64,000 nucleotides of DNA from G032773895 sp965248935 (GTDB lineage Bacteria; Pseudomonadota; Gammaproteobacteria; Pseudomonadales; Cellvibrionaceae): positions 434,001 through 498,000 of the forward strand of contig OZ252214.1 in NCBI GenBank assembly GCA_965248935.1. The letters run 5' to 3'. Position numbers and translations under genes: made by a program. Position 1 is the stretch's first letter; the number at the start of each line of letters is the position of its first letter. Positions 46,965 to 54,897 of the stretch are shown here, piece by piece. The notes below the pieces were generated by a model. The model had not been told where the DNA came from. It searched no databases and saw only the letters and a list, made by a program, of their open reading frames with translations.

Positions 46965-48146
46965 ATGGATATATCGTTATTTTCTAAACCGCCATCACGG
47001 TTTATTCGGTCTTTTCAATACTGTTTTTTAGTATTGGGACTCTTAGTATTGAGTTCCACTCTTCTGACTTTAAGTGTTTTTATTAACACCGCCAAAGCCA
47101 ATTCAAGTTTGCAACCCATTATTCTTGATGATGTGGATATTCTTGAACTAAGCGACGACCTAAAAGCCATTCTCGATGAACAGATTCGTCCAATTCGAGG
47201 CCATGAAAAGAGAACCCATACACTACATGATCTCTTTTTTGGCCCTCCCGGAGTGGGTTACGACATAAAATACAATGCGGAGAAAACCCGCACAGCTCAA
47301 GAAACCTTTGATGCAGGAAGAGGTAACTGTATTTCACTATCAAGCTTATTTGTTGCCTCAGCTCGCCATGTAGGACTAAAGGCCAAATTCCAGACCGTCA
47401 CTGTTCCGCGCAATTGGGAAAAAGAGGATAGCTTTTACGTTGTCCCTGGACATATAAACGTTATTATTACTTTGCCAAACAGAGATAAAATGCTTGTCGA
47501 ATTCCTCGGCATATACAGAAACAAGCACCTAAAAGCAAAACGAATATCCGATATACGCGCACTTGCGGAATATCACAATAATATTGGAATGGAGTTTTTA
47601 GCAACCCGCCAATACGATCTGGCAATTGCACATTTGGAAAAATCCATTGCAATCCATAATAACCTCACTTTTATATGGTCTAATCTTGGGGTAGCCTATA
47701 AAAAACAACAATACTATCAAAAAGCAGAACAGGCTTATCTTCGCGCCCTAAAACTTTCTCCTCAAAACCTATCAGCCATTAAAAATTTATACGTACTCTA
47801 CACAGAAACAAAGCAAAAGGAAAAAGCCAGGCAGTACAAAGAAAAGGCGAATAGCTACGCAAAGAAAAACCCCTATCACCTTGCTAAGTTAGCCGCTCAA
47901 CACTATAGAAAAAACGATTTTAAATCCTCAGCATCTTTACTTAAAAAGGCAATAAAAAAGAAACCCGAAGAAGAAATATTTCATTTTCAAATTGCTCAAA
48001 CTTACTTTAAACAAGGTAAGTTTAAAAAAGCAGAAAAACACTTATCCAAAGCAGAGAACTTAGCAAGCTCTCCTGAAGAGGAAAAAAAATACAAAAGAAA
48101 GTTAGATACACTAAAAAATATTATTGCTCGCAATGAAAAACGGTAA
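46965..48146 (+). CDS. Transglutaminase-like / TPR repeat protein
   Basis: A 393-aa protein, divergent from flhA. A signal or membrane helix lies at residues about 18-45. A transglutaminase-like (papain fold) domain has the Cys motif RGNCISLSSLFVASARHVGL and a later His in PGHINVIITLP. At least four TPR units fill residues 195-385. It is probably periplasmic. Such domain pairs appear in several periplasmic proteins, but the substrate is unknown. The last 136 bp of this locus are duplicated at 58071-58207. Confidence 0.8.
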   Translation: MDISLFSKPPSRFIRSFQYCFLVLGLLVLSSTLLTLSVFINTAKANSSLQPIILDDVDILELSDDLKAILDEQIRPIRGHEKRTHTLHDLFFGPPGVGYDIKYNAEKTRTAQETFDAGRGNCISLSSLFVASARHVGLKAKFQTVTVPRNWEKEDSFYVVPGHINVIITLPNRDKMLVEFLGIYRNKHLKAKRISDIRALAEYHNNIGMEFLATRQYDLAIAHLEKSIAIHNNLTFIWSNLGVAYKKQQYYQKAEQAYLRALKLSPQNLSAIKNLYVLYTETKQKEKARQYKEKANSYAKKNPYHLAKLAAQHYRKNDFKSSASLLKKAIKKKPEEEIFHFQIAQTYFKQGKFKKAEKHLSKAENLASSPEEEKKYKRKLDTLKNIIARNEKR

Positions 48147-48449
48147 TATCTGGCATTATTTGTATTAGTGTCATTACCAAAGAAAACTGTCGGACTAATT
48201 ACCGAGCGACTTTGTCGTAATACAATATCAGGTCACTATTCAAAGAACAATTAAACAGTCATTACTAACACGTCTTTCTCCGCGCCATAGACTGAGAGGA
48301 AAAATAGAAAACAACACCAAAACTAAAGTTTTTGGCATTGCGAGTTTCTCTCTTTAAAATTTAACGTTTGTGTAATTTGCCGTAGTGAAGGTGCTTGAGA
48401 CCTTTTTCAAGCGCCGCAATGGAGGTAATTCCCCCCGACAAAGAGATCA
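48147..48449. other. Spacer between the TPR gene and the cassette array end
   Basis: About 300 bp between convergent genes. No ORF, attC-like site or RNA gene can be supported. It holds one copy of a hairpin-forming repeat at 48384-48425 (see separate entry). Confidence 0.5.
48384..48425. repeat. Hairpin repeat, copy A
   Basis: A 32-bp block with a GGTGCTTGA / TCAAGCGCC stem plus the following CAATGGAGG. It is repeated identically at 58673-58738, apart from the spacer, where copy B has two extra 12-bp units. It sits just past the stop of the last minus-strand cassette gene and could serve as a bidirectional terminator or be a mobile-element remnant. Confidence 0.7.
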
Positions 48450-48986
48450 TCATTTATTCCCTGGGTAATTGAGACGGACAAACGGCAAATTGCCACGCAT
48501 CACAGGTTTTAGCGTATATTGGATAATTCGCACCTTGTCTTTATTGCTAGTTGTATATTTAACATAATAATTAGTGAGATTACCCTCAGAAAAACCAAAG
48601 TATTCTTGAGATTCACCATCATTATTTAACCAAAACTTTTTATCGGAAATTTTTTTAGCAATATGATTTTTTATGAGATGAGAAGCGTATTGTAATTCAG
48701 GATCAATTTTTGGATCACCGCTCCAAAAAACATAAGCTAGCTCAGAGCCCTTAACCCCTATGAACTGCCCTTTTACAAGTTCAACAAAATGAATATTTTC
48801 ACATGGATTAAAGGCGTCTTCTGCAACTTTACACTTTGATTCCACTATCTTATATAGACCAATATGATGTTCTATATTAAATGTTTGAGTATTCGAGCAT
48901 GAGCTTATCGTAGCAATTAATAAAATGCTAAAAAAAACGTTGCGAATAGCCATTCGGATGAAATTTTTAGGTACTTTGTTAACCAT
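48450..48986 (-). CDS. Predicted lipoprotein, possible immunity protein
   Basis: A 178-aa protein. A signal peptide ends with the lipobox-like ATISSCS (Cys near residue 30). The mature part has no recognised domain. It is encoded 43 bp downstream of an L,D-transpeptidase-fold protein that would act in the periplasm. A periplasmic lipoprotein is the expected kind of immunity partner, so I propose that role (inference). It is the last cassette-array gene next to the chromosomal TPR gene. No attC follows it. Confidence 0.5.
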   Translation of the reverse strand: MVNKVPKNFIRMAIRNVFFSILLIATISSCSNTQTFNIEHHIGLYKIVESKCKVAEDAFNPCENIHFVELVKGQFIGVKGSELAYVFWSGDPKIDPELQYASHLIKNHIAKKISDKKFWLNNDGESQEYFGFSEGNLTNYYVKYTTSNKDKVRIIQYTLKPVMRGNLPFVRLNYPGNK

Positions 48987-49029
48987 TACTTCGTCCTTCG
49001 AAGATTAGCGTTTAATAGGTAAAATACAA

Positions 49030-49434
49030 TTACCAAGGATAACTAATCACAATTCTTGTCTTTGTATCAACCCAATCAAAAATTTTCTTAGCATCACCTT
49101 TTTCTACATGAATGCAACCAACTGTTGGCCCTCCGTTCCCAGCGTAAGTGGCTTTTCCTAGCCATTCGTGTATATAAATTCCACACTGCCCCCAAATCAA
49201 AATTGAGTAATTCATCCGGCAAGGAACACCAATTTGTCCTACGCCTGGGTAGTCACACACATACTCTTGACTGAAATAGGGGTGGCGCTTAACATTGGGC
49301 AAGACAGGATTAATTGAAAGATCTTTTGGGTACCTTATACCTTTTTTACCAAGACAACGAAATGTCCCTAGACCCACACATTCCATGCCACCTTCACAGA
49401 GATTATTAAATTTAATATTGATACGCTTACCCAT
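49030..49434 (-). CDS. L,D-transpeptidase-fold (YkuD-like) protein, possible cell-wall effector
   Basis: A 134-aa protein. The C-terminal part shows the L,D-transpeptidase active site in compact form: His89 in YIHEWLG, then a GGPTVGCIHVEKGD block with Cys107 and His109. There is no signal peptide, although the reaction (peptidoglycan crosslinking or exchange) is periplasmic. That is typical of a secreted effector such as Tlde1-type T6SS toxins and not of a housekeeping Ldt. A good AAGGA ribosome site precedes the ATG. A lipoprotein gene follows. Delivery and toxicity are inferred. Confidence 0.65.
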   Translation of the reverse strand: MGKRINIKFNNLCEGGMECVGLGTFRCLGKKGIRYPKDLSINPVLPNVKRHPYFSQEYVCDYPGVGQIGVPCRMNYSILIWGQCGIYIHEWLGKATYAGNGGPTVGCIHVEKGDAKKIFDWVDTKTRIVISYPW

Positions 49435-49509
49435 CGTCCTTCCCCTCGTAAAATTATATCGTTAAGATCTTGCTTATAAGGCTCAACTATCAGCAATCGC
49501 ATTTACTGA

Positions 49510-49638
49510 TGCTAACGCTAAACTTTGCAAGTTTACGGCTAAAACAAGATAAACACCGATTCAGCACATAAAACAGCGAAAGCACAAATGTAAAATTCAA
49601 ACTAACACCCGTAAATCTGCAAGAGCTTTTTGTTAGCT
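49510..49638 (-). other. attC-like integron recombination site (attC-A)
   Basis: Read on the minus strand it begins AGCTAAC and ends GCGTTAGCA. The CTCTTGCAGATTTACGG and CCGTAAACTTGCAAAG arms pair as L/R boxes. About 129 bp. It follows the small gene at 49677-49907. Confidence 0.7.
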
Positions 49639-49676
49639 GCAAAACCTTGAAGCCTCACTTAAATTGTCATTTTCTA

Positions 49677-49907
49677 TTAGTCAATAGAAAGCTCTCCAGG
49701 TAGTTTACCAATTATGTATGAGGTTAGCGTTATCGCCTCATCTATTAAGGGCTTATCAGCACCATCTGATTTTATGTTAAACCACTGGTCATATGTGATT
49801 TCGATATAGGTCATCATCTGAACCATTCCATCACGTTCTGGGGGGCTCTTGGGCACATTAGGCTTCAGTGACTTGAAATCTGTTTTATTATCCCAAATAC
49901 ACTTCAA
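49677..49907 (-). CDS. Small hypothetical cassette protein, probably 5'-truncated
   Basis: 76 codons from a TTG at 49907; the frame is open a dozen codons further but without an ATG. No domain recognised; the C-terminal half (YIEITYDQWFNIKSDG...) looks like a folded soluble protein. Its start lies at the edge of the 181-bp repeat R1, so the original 5' end may have been replaced. An attC-like site follows, so it belongs to a cassette. Could be a remnant. Confidence 0.4.
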   Translation of the reverse strand: MKCIWDNKTDFKSLKPNVPKSPPERDGMVQMMTYIEITYDQWFNIKSDGADKPLIDEAITLTSYIIGKLPGELSID

Positions 49908-50084
49908 ATGTCCATTAATAATACGGGTGTCCGTTATCTAACTCATTAATAGTCAATAATAGTCTTTGACAAGCCACCCTTCAATTAACTTACTCCCTTA
50001 TAAAAGACAACGCCAGCAATTGAACAACGGGCTTATTCAACAAACGGATCAATGGTAATTCCACGCTATTTATCCTTATTCGTT
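49904..50084. repeat. Direct repeat R1, copy 1
   Basis: About 181 bp, close to 95% identical to 55933-56114 in the same orientation, with weaker similarity for about 25 bp further left. It begins within the last codons of a presumed immunity gene (50066-50563) and runs downstream. It has no ORF and no clear attC ends. Confidence 0.85.
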
Positions 50085-50563
50085 AGATTATATTTTGCTG
50101 TTTCGGACGCGGTTTTTTTAGAAACTTTAAAATAGTGCTTTAGTTTAAAACTCCTCCACACTCCACGAGGTTCAGAAAAATATGGAACAACCACTCTTTT
50201 ATTGGAGTAAAGTTCTATTTCCCAAATAGAATCTTCAAAGAACTTGAACGTTACCAGGTTAGGTTCGATCACATCCAATAAGACGAATGACCCAGTGCTA
50301 TACGGCCAAACTAAGATAGCATGATCTAACGCGCGAAAGTTTCGATCAAGAAAGTGAATATTTAATGATTCCTCGTAAGGGCAATCATTTGTAGTAAATA
50401 CTAAATAAAACTCCCCATAATTAATACAAGCTTCACATATCACGCCCTCAATAATCGAATCTATAGCTTTTCCATTAATCCACAATTGACTTTTGGGAGA
50501 TCCCGTTTCGGTAGATTCAGAAACTGATTTAATTGAAAACGCTTGATCGTCTAGTATCTTCAT
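50066..50563 (-). CDS. Hypothetical protein, candidate immunity to the glycine-zipper effector
   Basis: A 165-aa soluble protein without signal peptide or membrane helix. It is acidic and Trp/Phe-rich, probably a beta-rich single domain (LDHAILVWPYSTGSFVLLDVIEPNLVTF). It starts 10 bp after the restored end of the broken effector gene, as immunity genes do. The frame is intact. The last codons lie in repeat R1. The immunity role is inferred from position only. Confidence 0.55.
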   Translation of the reverse strand: MKILDDQAFSIKSVSESTETGSPKSQLWINGKAIDSIIEGVICEACINYGEFYLVFTTNDCPYEESLNIHFLDRNFRALDHAILVWPYSTGSFVLLDVIEPNLVTFKFFEDSIWEIELYSNKRVVVPYFSEPRGVWRSFKLKHYFKVSKKTASETAKYNLTNKDK

Positions 50564-50573
50564 TAGCCAATAC

Positions 50574-51112
50574 TCACCAGATTAAACCCACTCCAAAAGC
50601 TGCACAACAAAGGCCCCGACAGTGACACATACCGGCGCTCCTGGCCCACATGCAAGTCCCGCTAATGCACCACCTGCGATCCCTCCACCAATACCAACTC
50701 CTGTGATAGCTATTTCCTTGCCTGCGGCATCAAATTTATTTTCTGCAGTTGCTACCGTGTACACAGATAGCGCAATTGATAAGAACAATAGTTCTCTCTC
50801 GGCACGGGAAAGTTTTTTCATCGCAGCAGTTACTTTAAGGTCAGATTTTCCTGCTGACTTTACAATTTCTGAATAAACCTTATTTTGTTGTTCTAGAGTC
50901 AAATTACTATATGAAACACCTTTTCCAAATAGGGCCTGAGATTTTTTTGCTATAAGTTCGTTAAGGGTTCTCCCTTGTTGCTTCATTTGTTGAGCAATCG
51001 CTAAGCCAACAGGAGTGCTTCTGGTTCTGATCACCTCCATGATGATATTTCTAGTCTCGTTTGCCTTTTAAGCAGCCTGAGCCCAGGTTATTTTTCCAGT
51101 GGAGGCCATCAT
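50574..51112 (-). pseudogene. Broken glycine-zipper (pore-forming type) effector gene
   Basis: From the ATG at 51112 the frame reads MMASTGKITWAQAA and meets TAA (51068-51070). It then continues in the same frame through KANETRNIIMEVIRTR and a 150-residue domain ending in a glycine-zipper hydrophobic segment (IGGGIAGGALAGLACGPGAP). Near 50590-50605 a single missing base shifts the frame; restoring one G gives the expected end AFVGAAFGVGLIW and a TGA at 50574. So there are two independent lesions. Reinitiation at 51040 could still make a 152-aa fragment. The family resembles membrane-targeting bacterial effectors by pattern; this is from memory. Confidence 0.6.
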
Positions 51113-51267
51113 TCGTAACTCTGAGACATAGCTCGAATCTGCTTTGCATACGCTTGCCTTGCTGTCGAGTCTACAGTCAAGTGAGCCCCGATATTCGCAA
51201 CGTCAGCTTCTAATGCACGGATAGCATTTTCAAATATTTCTCGGTCTTTTTTCTGATTATTCCCCAT
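51109..51267 (-). CDS. Small protein coupled to the glycine-zipper effector
   Basis: A 52-aa protein, mostly helical and charged (begins MGNNQKKDREIFENAIR). Its TGA overlaps the ATG of the effector pseudogene by 4 bp (ATGA), implying translational coupling. An AGGGA ribosome site lies before the ATG at 51267. It could be an adaptor, chaperone or antitoxin-like partner. No family recognised. Confidence 0.55.
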   Translation of the reverse strand: MGNNQKKDREIFENAIRALEADVANIGAHLTVDSTARQAYAKQIRAMSQSYE

Positions 51268-51310
51268 AATATTTCCCTGTTGGTTCGTTTTGCTGAATTG
51301 CTCGATTTAA

Positions 51311-51317
51311 TCTAACG
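51311..51317 (-). other. Severed attC end left of the IS1182-type element
   Basis: The bases TCTAACG directly left of the insertion sequence read CGTTAGA on the minus strand, i.e. the terminal core of an attC site. Joined to 53130 onwards it would complete attC-B with the end ATCTAAC, a perfect RYYYAAC. Confidence 0.6.
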
Positions 51318-53129
51318 AGGCTGTAGGAAAATTAAGTAATTTCTCATAACCATTCCCCCATCCTCAAAATTTGGTTTTCCGATCATTATATACCCACTTC
51401 TCACCAACCAGTACAAACAAACCCAAAATGACTGTATTTTATTCGCACCGACTACAATGCAAGCAATGAGAGCGGCCTGGGCCTCAGCTTCACCCTAAGC
51501 TGCATACTTCCACAGCTTCTTAACATTGTGTACCATGCAGAATAATTGCCATTGCGCTGTGACTTTATCCTCGCCACGAAGACTTAATTTATTTAATCCC
51601 TTATTGCTGCATATATTTCCGAAGACAGGTTCAATTGTATACATGCGACGACTATACATTTGTTTGCCGTCTTCACTATCGATTACCTTTTTCATTTTAT
51701 CTAGCTGGGTAACCTTTCTATTGCTTTCTATTAATACCGATATTTGTCGATATTTGTCGGCCTTGCATTTTAACTTCTTTTTTCATGCACTGCTTTTGTA
51801 TCGGGCAGTCTCGACAGTCTTTTCAATATCCTCGAAAACGCATATGTGGGCCGCTCGCAGTTTGAAAATAATCACCAAGATAAATCATCTGTTTTCCGTT
51901 GGGACAAACCGCTTCCTTATTTTCAAAATCCACAGAGAAACGATCCATAGTAAATATCTTTCGTGTTTTCTTATTATCGATTCTGATTTTTTGGCGTTTT
52001 TCTTTATGCTTTTTAAATGTATCTGAGTCAGCGTAGATTGGTTCTCTTAATCTAAACTGATTATCTGGAATCACGGATGATATTTTTTCCTCTTGCAAAT
52101 AGCGGAGGTTTTCTTCACTACAATATCCTGTATCTGCCGTCAGCACACAACCATTCGCAAAGATACCTTTATCATATTGTTTTTTAATACTTTCGACCAT
52201 AGGCTTTAGTGTTACTTGCTCTTGCCCAACACCAAATGCTTTTGTATCGATTATTATTTGATTCTTTTCATCTGCAACAGTAACACAGGTCATGCCCTGT
52301 ATTGTCCCTTTGCTTGTGGTCATTTTACATGATTCATTATCTGTTATATTACTTTGTACCTCTTTCTTACTTTTTGAATTCCCTAGGCGTTTTTCGTTAT
52401 CTTTCAAAAACTGATCGATCTTATTCGCGTTTTTCAGCAAGGTATCAACTGTTTGCATATCCTTTTGATGGTGACTACTTTTTTCATTTTTACTTGAATC
52501 TGAGCCCACATGCTTGTTGACAATGCGTTCTGCACGTTCCCGCATCTTCTTCGACTTCTTTTCCAATTCAGAATGCTTGCCGCTCCACTCTTTCGATGCG
52601 TCGGTCGGTAGTTTACAACCGTCAATAGCAAAATGTTCCTTTCCAATCAAGCCGCTTTCATCACAGATCAACAGAATTCGGTGAAAGAGTGATTTTATCG
52701 CCTCACAATTACTACTAACAAAATTAGCTATTGTCGTAAAGTGCGGTTTAGTTCCAACCGCGAGAGCCATAAATTTTAAATCTGTCTCACAAAGTCCTGC
52801 TATAACTCGACTTGATGTAATTCCTCTGTAATAGGCACAGATAATTATTCTTAATAGCAACTCAGGTGGATAAGCCTTTCGCCCCACCTGCTTATTTCTA
52901 TATTGAGGTAAGAAGTCGTCGAGGATATTCTTGGTATTGAGAAGTGAATACAGATAGAAATCAAAATTATCCGTACCTAGTTGATCCAGATAATTAATAT
53001 CCAGAAAAACCGTTTGATTCATATTTGTATTGATGAAGTTAGCCATTTTAAGCCCATAAACTGCTGATAGCACATTTTACTATGGATAGGCCATTGTGGC
53101 TCCAGGAATATCCATTTTTCTACAGCCTG
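51318..53129 (-). mobile_element. IS1182-family insertion sequence, decayed
   Basis: About 1.8 kb. The ends form inverted repeats starting AGGCTGTAG (left at 51318; right, complement, ending at 53128). The tetramer AACG lies on both sides within one base of the ends and fits a short target duplication. The transposase inside is interrupted twice. The element is inserted in the terminal core of an attC-like site. Region 51319-51494 is its non-coding 3' end. Confidence 0.75.
51495..53073 (-). pseudogene. IS1182-family transposase, interrupted
   Basis: The N-terminal piece (51823-53073, up to 416 codons) has the family start (DINYLDQLGTDNFDFYLYSLL), the DDE-type domain and QVGRKAYPPELLLRIIICAYYRG. 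It ends at TGA 51823-51825, after which the same frame continues KDCRDCPIQKQC. A 10-bp tandem duplication (51740-51759) then shifts the frame. The true C-terminus is read at 51495-51695 (YSRRMYTIEPVFGNICSNKGL). At least two mutations are needed, so it is inactive. Confidence 0.88.
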
Positions 53130-53236
53130 AACGCCCTTAGCAGGCGTATTTTTGTAGGTTTTTGTTTTATGCTAGCGTAGCGACCGGCATAAAACAAAAA
53201 CCGGAAAAAATATCGGCCTGGCTAAGCTTGTTAGCA
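53126..53236 (-). other. attC-like site (attC-B), disrupted at its end by IS1182
   Basis: Minus-strand reading begins TGCTAACAAGCTTAGCCAGG and ends CCTGCTAAGGGCGTTCAGG. The AGCTTAGCCAGG/CCTGCTAAGG arms pair. The last core reads GTTCAGG because the insertion sequence starts there; the rest of the core is at 51311-51317. It follows the stop of the 176-aa gene by 2 bp. Confidence 0.7.
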
Positions 53237-53238
53237 CT

Positions 53239-53769
53239 TTATGATGATGTACATTCTTGTTCGGTAAACTCTTGTAGTGCACCAGTTATATTATTCCTTT
53301 CGCCTGTTTTCCAAGCATGGATTAAAGCTTTTCCCTTGTCGCTTAAATTGACAGTATAAGTGACAATTTGATTTGCATTATTGGCCATAAGTTTCAAATC
53401 TACAAAATTTGCTGCAATTAGCCTTGCAAACGTAAGACCTAAAACGGTCACAACAATTCCTATAGAAAGATTCAGGTTTGCTCTCTTTGATAAAGAGTAC
53501 AGCTCTTCTCTAAATCGACTAGTTGTTGTTTTGTGTTGGGACTGAACTAAATCAAACTTTGTTCTTTTTATTTCACTGTCTTTAATTTTGTCTTTTATTT
53601 CATTTAAAACTTCATCGGCTGCCTCAGTTTTAACCACATCAGCCAGCCGTTTGACCAAATCCTCTTTTTGAGAATCACTGATACCCAACTGTGACGACTT
53701 AATTTTGTCAATCTGATACTTTAAACCATGTATATATTTTTCTACCCGATCGTCAGGGTGTGCTGCCAT
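53239..53769 (-). CDS. Coiled-coil membrane protein of a two-gene cassette
   Basis: A 176-aa protein. The first 95 residues are charged and helical, likely coiled coil. A single hydrophobic helix follows (NLNLSIGIVVTVLGLTFARLI, about 97-117), then a short C-terminal domain. No enzyme motif. It is preceded by a 49-aa single-pass membrane protein gene with an 18-bp gap. The pair resembles membrane-anchored stress, toxin or defence modules found in cassettes, but I do not recognise the family. Confidence 0.6.
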   Translation of the reverse strand: MAAHPDDRVEKYIHGLKYQIDKIKSSQLGISDSQKEDLVKRLADVVKTEAADEVLNEIKDKIKDSEIKRTKFDLVQSQHKTTTSRFREELYSLSKRANLNLSIGIVVTVLGLTFARLIAANFVDLKLMANNANQIVTYTVNLSDKGKALIHAWKTGERNNITGALQEFTEQECTSS

Positions 53770-53787
53770 GTTCCTAATCTTTAGGAT

Positions 53788-53937
53788 TTACTGTCGTAAT
53801 TCCTCTATGTCCTCACGAGAAGATGCTTTATCCCCCTTCTGCAAGTACCTCGTAAGGAAAAACACTCCGGCCACCACAGCAATCCCCATAAAAATGGTTT
53901 GCATGAGATTTAAAAAACTAACATCTAGATCCAGCAT
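53788..53937 (-). CDS. Small single-pass membrane protein
   Basis: A 49-aa protein from the ATG at 53937: one membrane helix (about residues 9-28, TIFMGIAVVAGVFFLT) followed by a charged tail ending EELRQ. It is the first gene of the cassette that also encodes the 176-aa membrane protein, and the two probably act together. It is too short for usual gene calling. A phage- or toxin-type membrane peptide is possible but unproven. Confidence 0.55.
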   Translation of the reverse strand: MLDLDVSFLNLMQTIFMGIAVVAGVFFLTRYLQKGDKASSREDIEELRQ

Positions 53938-53956
53938 AAGTTGTATCTCAATTAAG

Positions 53957-54070
53957 CCCTAACGCTTTTGTCAGTTGCGTTTTGATTGTAGTGGAGCTTT
54001 GGGGTAAAGTGGCGAAGCCACCCCAAAACGGAACGCAGACCAAAACGTCAACTGCACAAACTTGTTAGAA
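53957..54070 (-). other. attC-like site (attC-C)
   Basis: Minus strand begins TTCTAACAAG and ends AAAGCGTTAGGG. The central arms GGGGTGGCTTCGCCACTTTACCCC form a strong hairpin. The centre is nearly identical to that of attC-F (59951-60053). Confidence 0.8.
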
Positions 54071-54370
54071 TTACTCTAGCTCTAAATTGTTGTCGATAAG
54101 ATATTCAAAACCACTATCTTCAATAAAATCCTGTATAGCCATTGTTGCTTTTTCGGCTTCGTATGTATTGGCTGGATGACCTAAAACTATCTTTTTCTCT
54201 TTCATGTCAAGAGTACTTTGATCACACATGGTATCAACAAAAGACAATAGATCTTTAGCTTCTTGTTCTGAATATATTTTTTCTTTAAATAGTATCTCAT
54301 CAATTTTCAAGCCTAATTCATTAGCATAATAGAGAATATAATCTTTTATATAGCCGTCGATTTTATTCAT
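54071..54370 (-). CDS. Hypothetical acidic protein, second gene of a pair
   Basis: A 99-aa acidic, helical protein with no signal peptide or motif I recognise. Its start overlaps the stop of the 140-aa gene by 4 bp (54367-54370), so the two are translationally coupled. Small acidic proteins in this place often neutralise a toxin encoded just before. Inference only. The attC-like site follows its stop immediately. Confidence 0.6.
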   Translation of the reverse strand: MNKIDGYIKDYILYYANELGLKIDEILFKEKIYSEQEAKDLLSFVDTMCDQSTLDMKEKKIVLGHPANTYEAEKATMAIQDFIEDSGFEYLIDNNLELE

Positions 54371-54789
54371 AATTTAACCCTCACTGTTCCTATTGGCTCC
54401 AGAATAATGGCCACTTTTTCGAGCTTCTTTACTAGGTCGGCAGTTGACATATCCTGCGTTACAGCTAACGAAACATGGCCAGGCCTATCTTTGATAAATT
54501 TCAGTCCTGCGGGCAAAGCCACATACTCATCTACCGCATAAATATCGATATCGGTATGAAATCTGGCTTTAGATTTAATAATTGCCTTGAGTTTCCTCAT
54601 ATTTGTAGCAAACGAAAGCCCTTTAGTTAAATCCTTATTTACACGTGTCCGATCTTGACTGAGGTTAAAATCTGCTGGAGTAACCGAACCCTGAGTAAGA
54701 GTTCTATGACCCCCGGGATCAGCAATTCTTACAAATTTTTTCAACTCGATTATTACATTCCTGAGATCTTCCATTGTTACCAGTTCCAT
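54367..54789 (-). CDS. Hypothetical basic protein, possible toxin of a pair
   Basis: A 140-aa protein with a basic middle part and a TLTQGSVTPADFNLSQDR...GLSFATNMRKLKAI pattern reminiscent of compact nucleotide-binding toxin folds. The likeness is weak. A GGAGG ribosome site precedes the ATG. Coupled to an acidic 99-aa partner, it looks like a toxin-immunity or toxin-antitoxin pair in one cassette. Confidence 0.5.
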   Translation of the reverse strand: MELVTMEDLRNVIIELKKFVRIADPGGHRTLTQGSVTPADFNLSQDRTRVNKDLTKGLSFATNMRKLKAIIKSKARFHTDIDIYAVDEYVALPAGLKFIKDRPGHVSLAVTQDMSTADLVKKLEKVAIILEPIGTVRVKL

Positions 54790-54812
54790 ATTTCCTCCGT
54801 TCTATTAATGAA

Positions 54813-54890
54813 TTCTAACGCCAGTAGCTGCGGGCAATTTGTAGCGAGGAACGAGCGAAAAATTGGTCCGCCAGCCTACTTTTGTTAGGC
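54813..54890 (-). other. attC-like site (attC-D)
   Basis: Minus strand begins GCCTAAC (perfect RYYYAAC) and ends GGCGTTAGAA. Arms AGTAGGCTGGCGG and CCGCAGCTACTGGCG pair. 78 bp, a typical compact attC. Confidence 0.8.
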
Positions 54891-54897
54891 TTTTTGT

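Noticed and set aside
49904..50084. R1 repeat as an attC site
   Set aside because: It contains a short TTGAA...TTCAA stem and GGCGTTG, but lacks the AAC/GTT core pair at the right spacing; left as an unexplained repeat.
52302..52520. ORFs antisense to the IS1182 transposase
   Set aside because: Shadows of the transposase frame.
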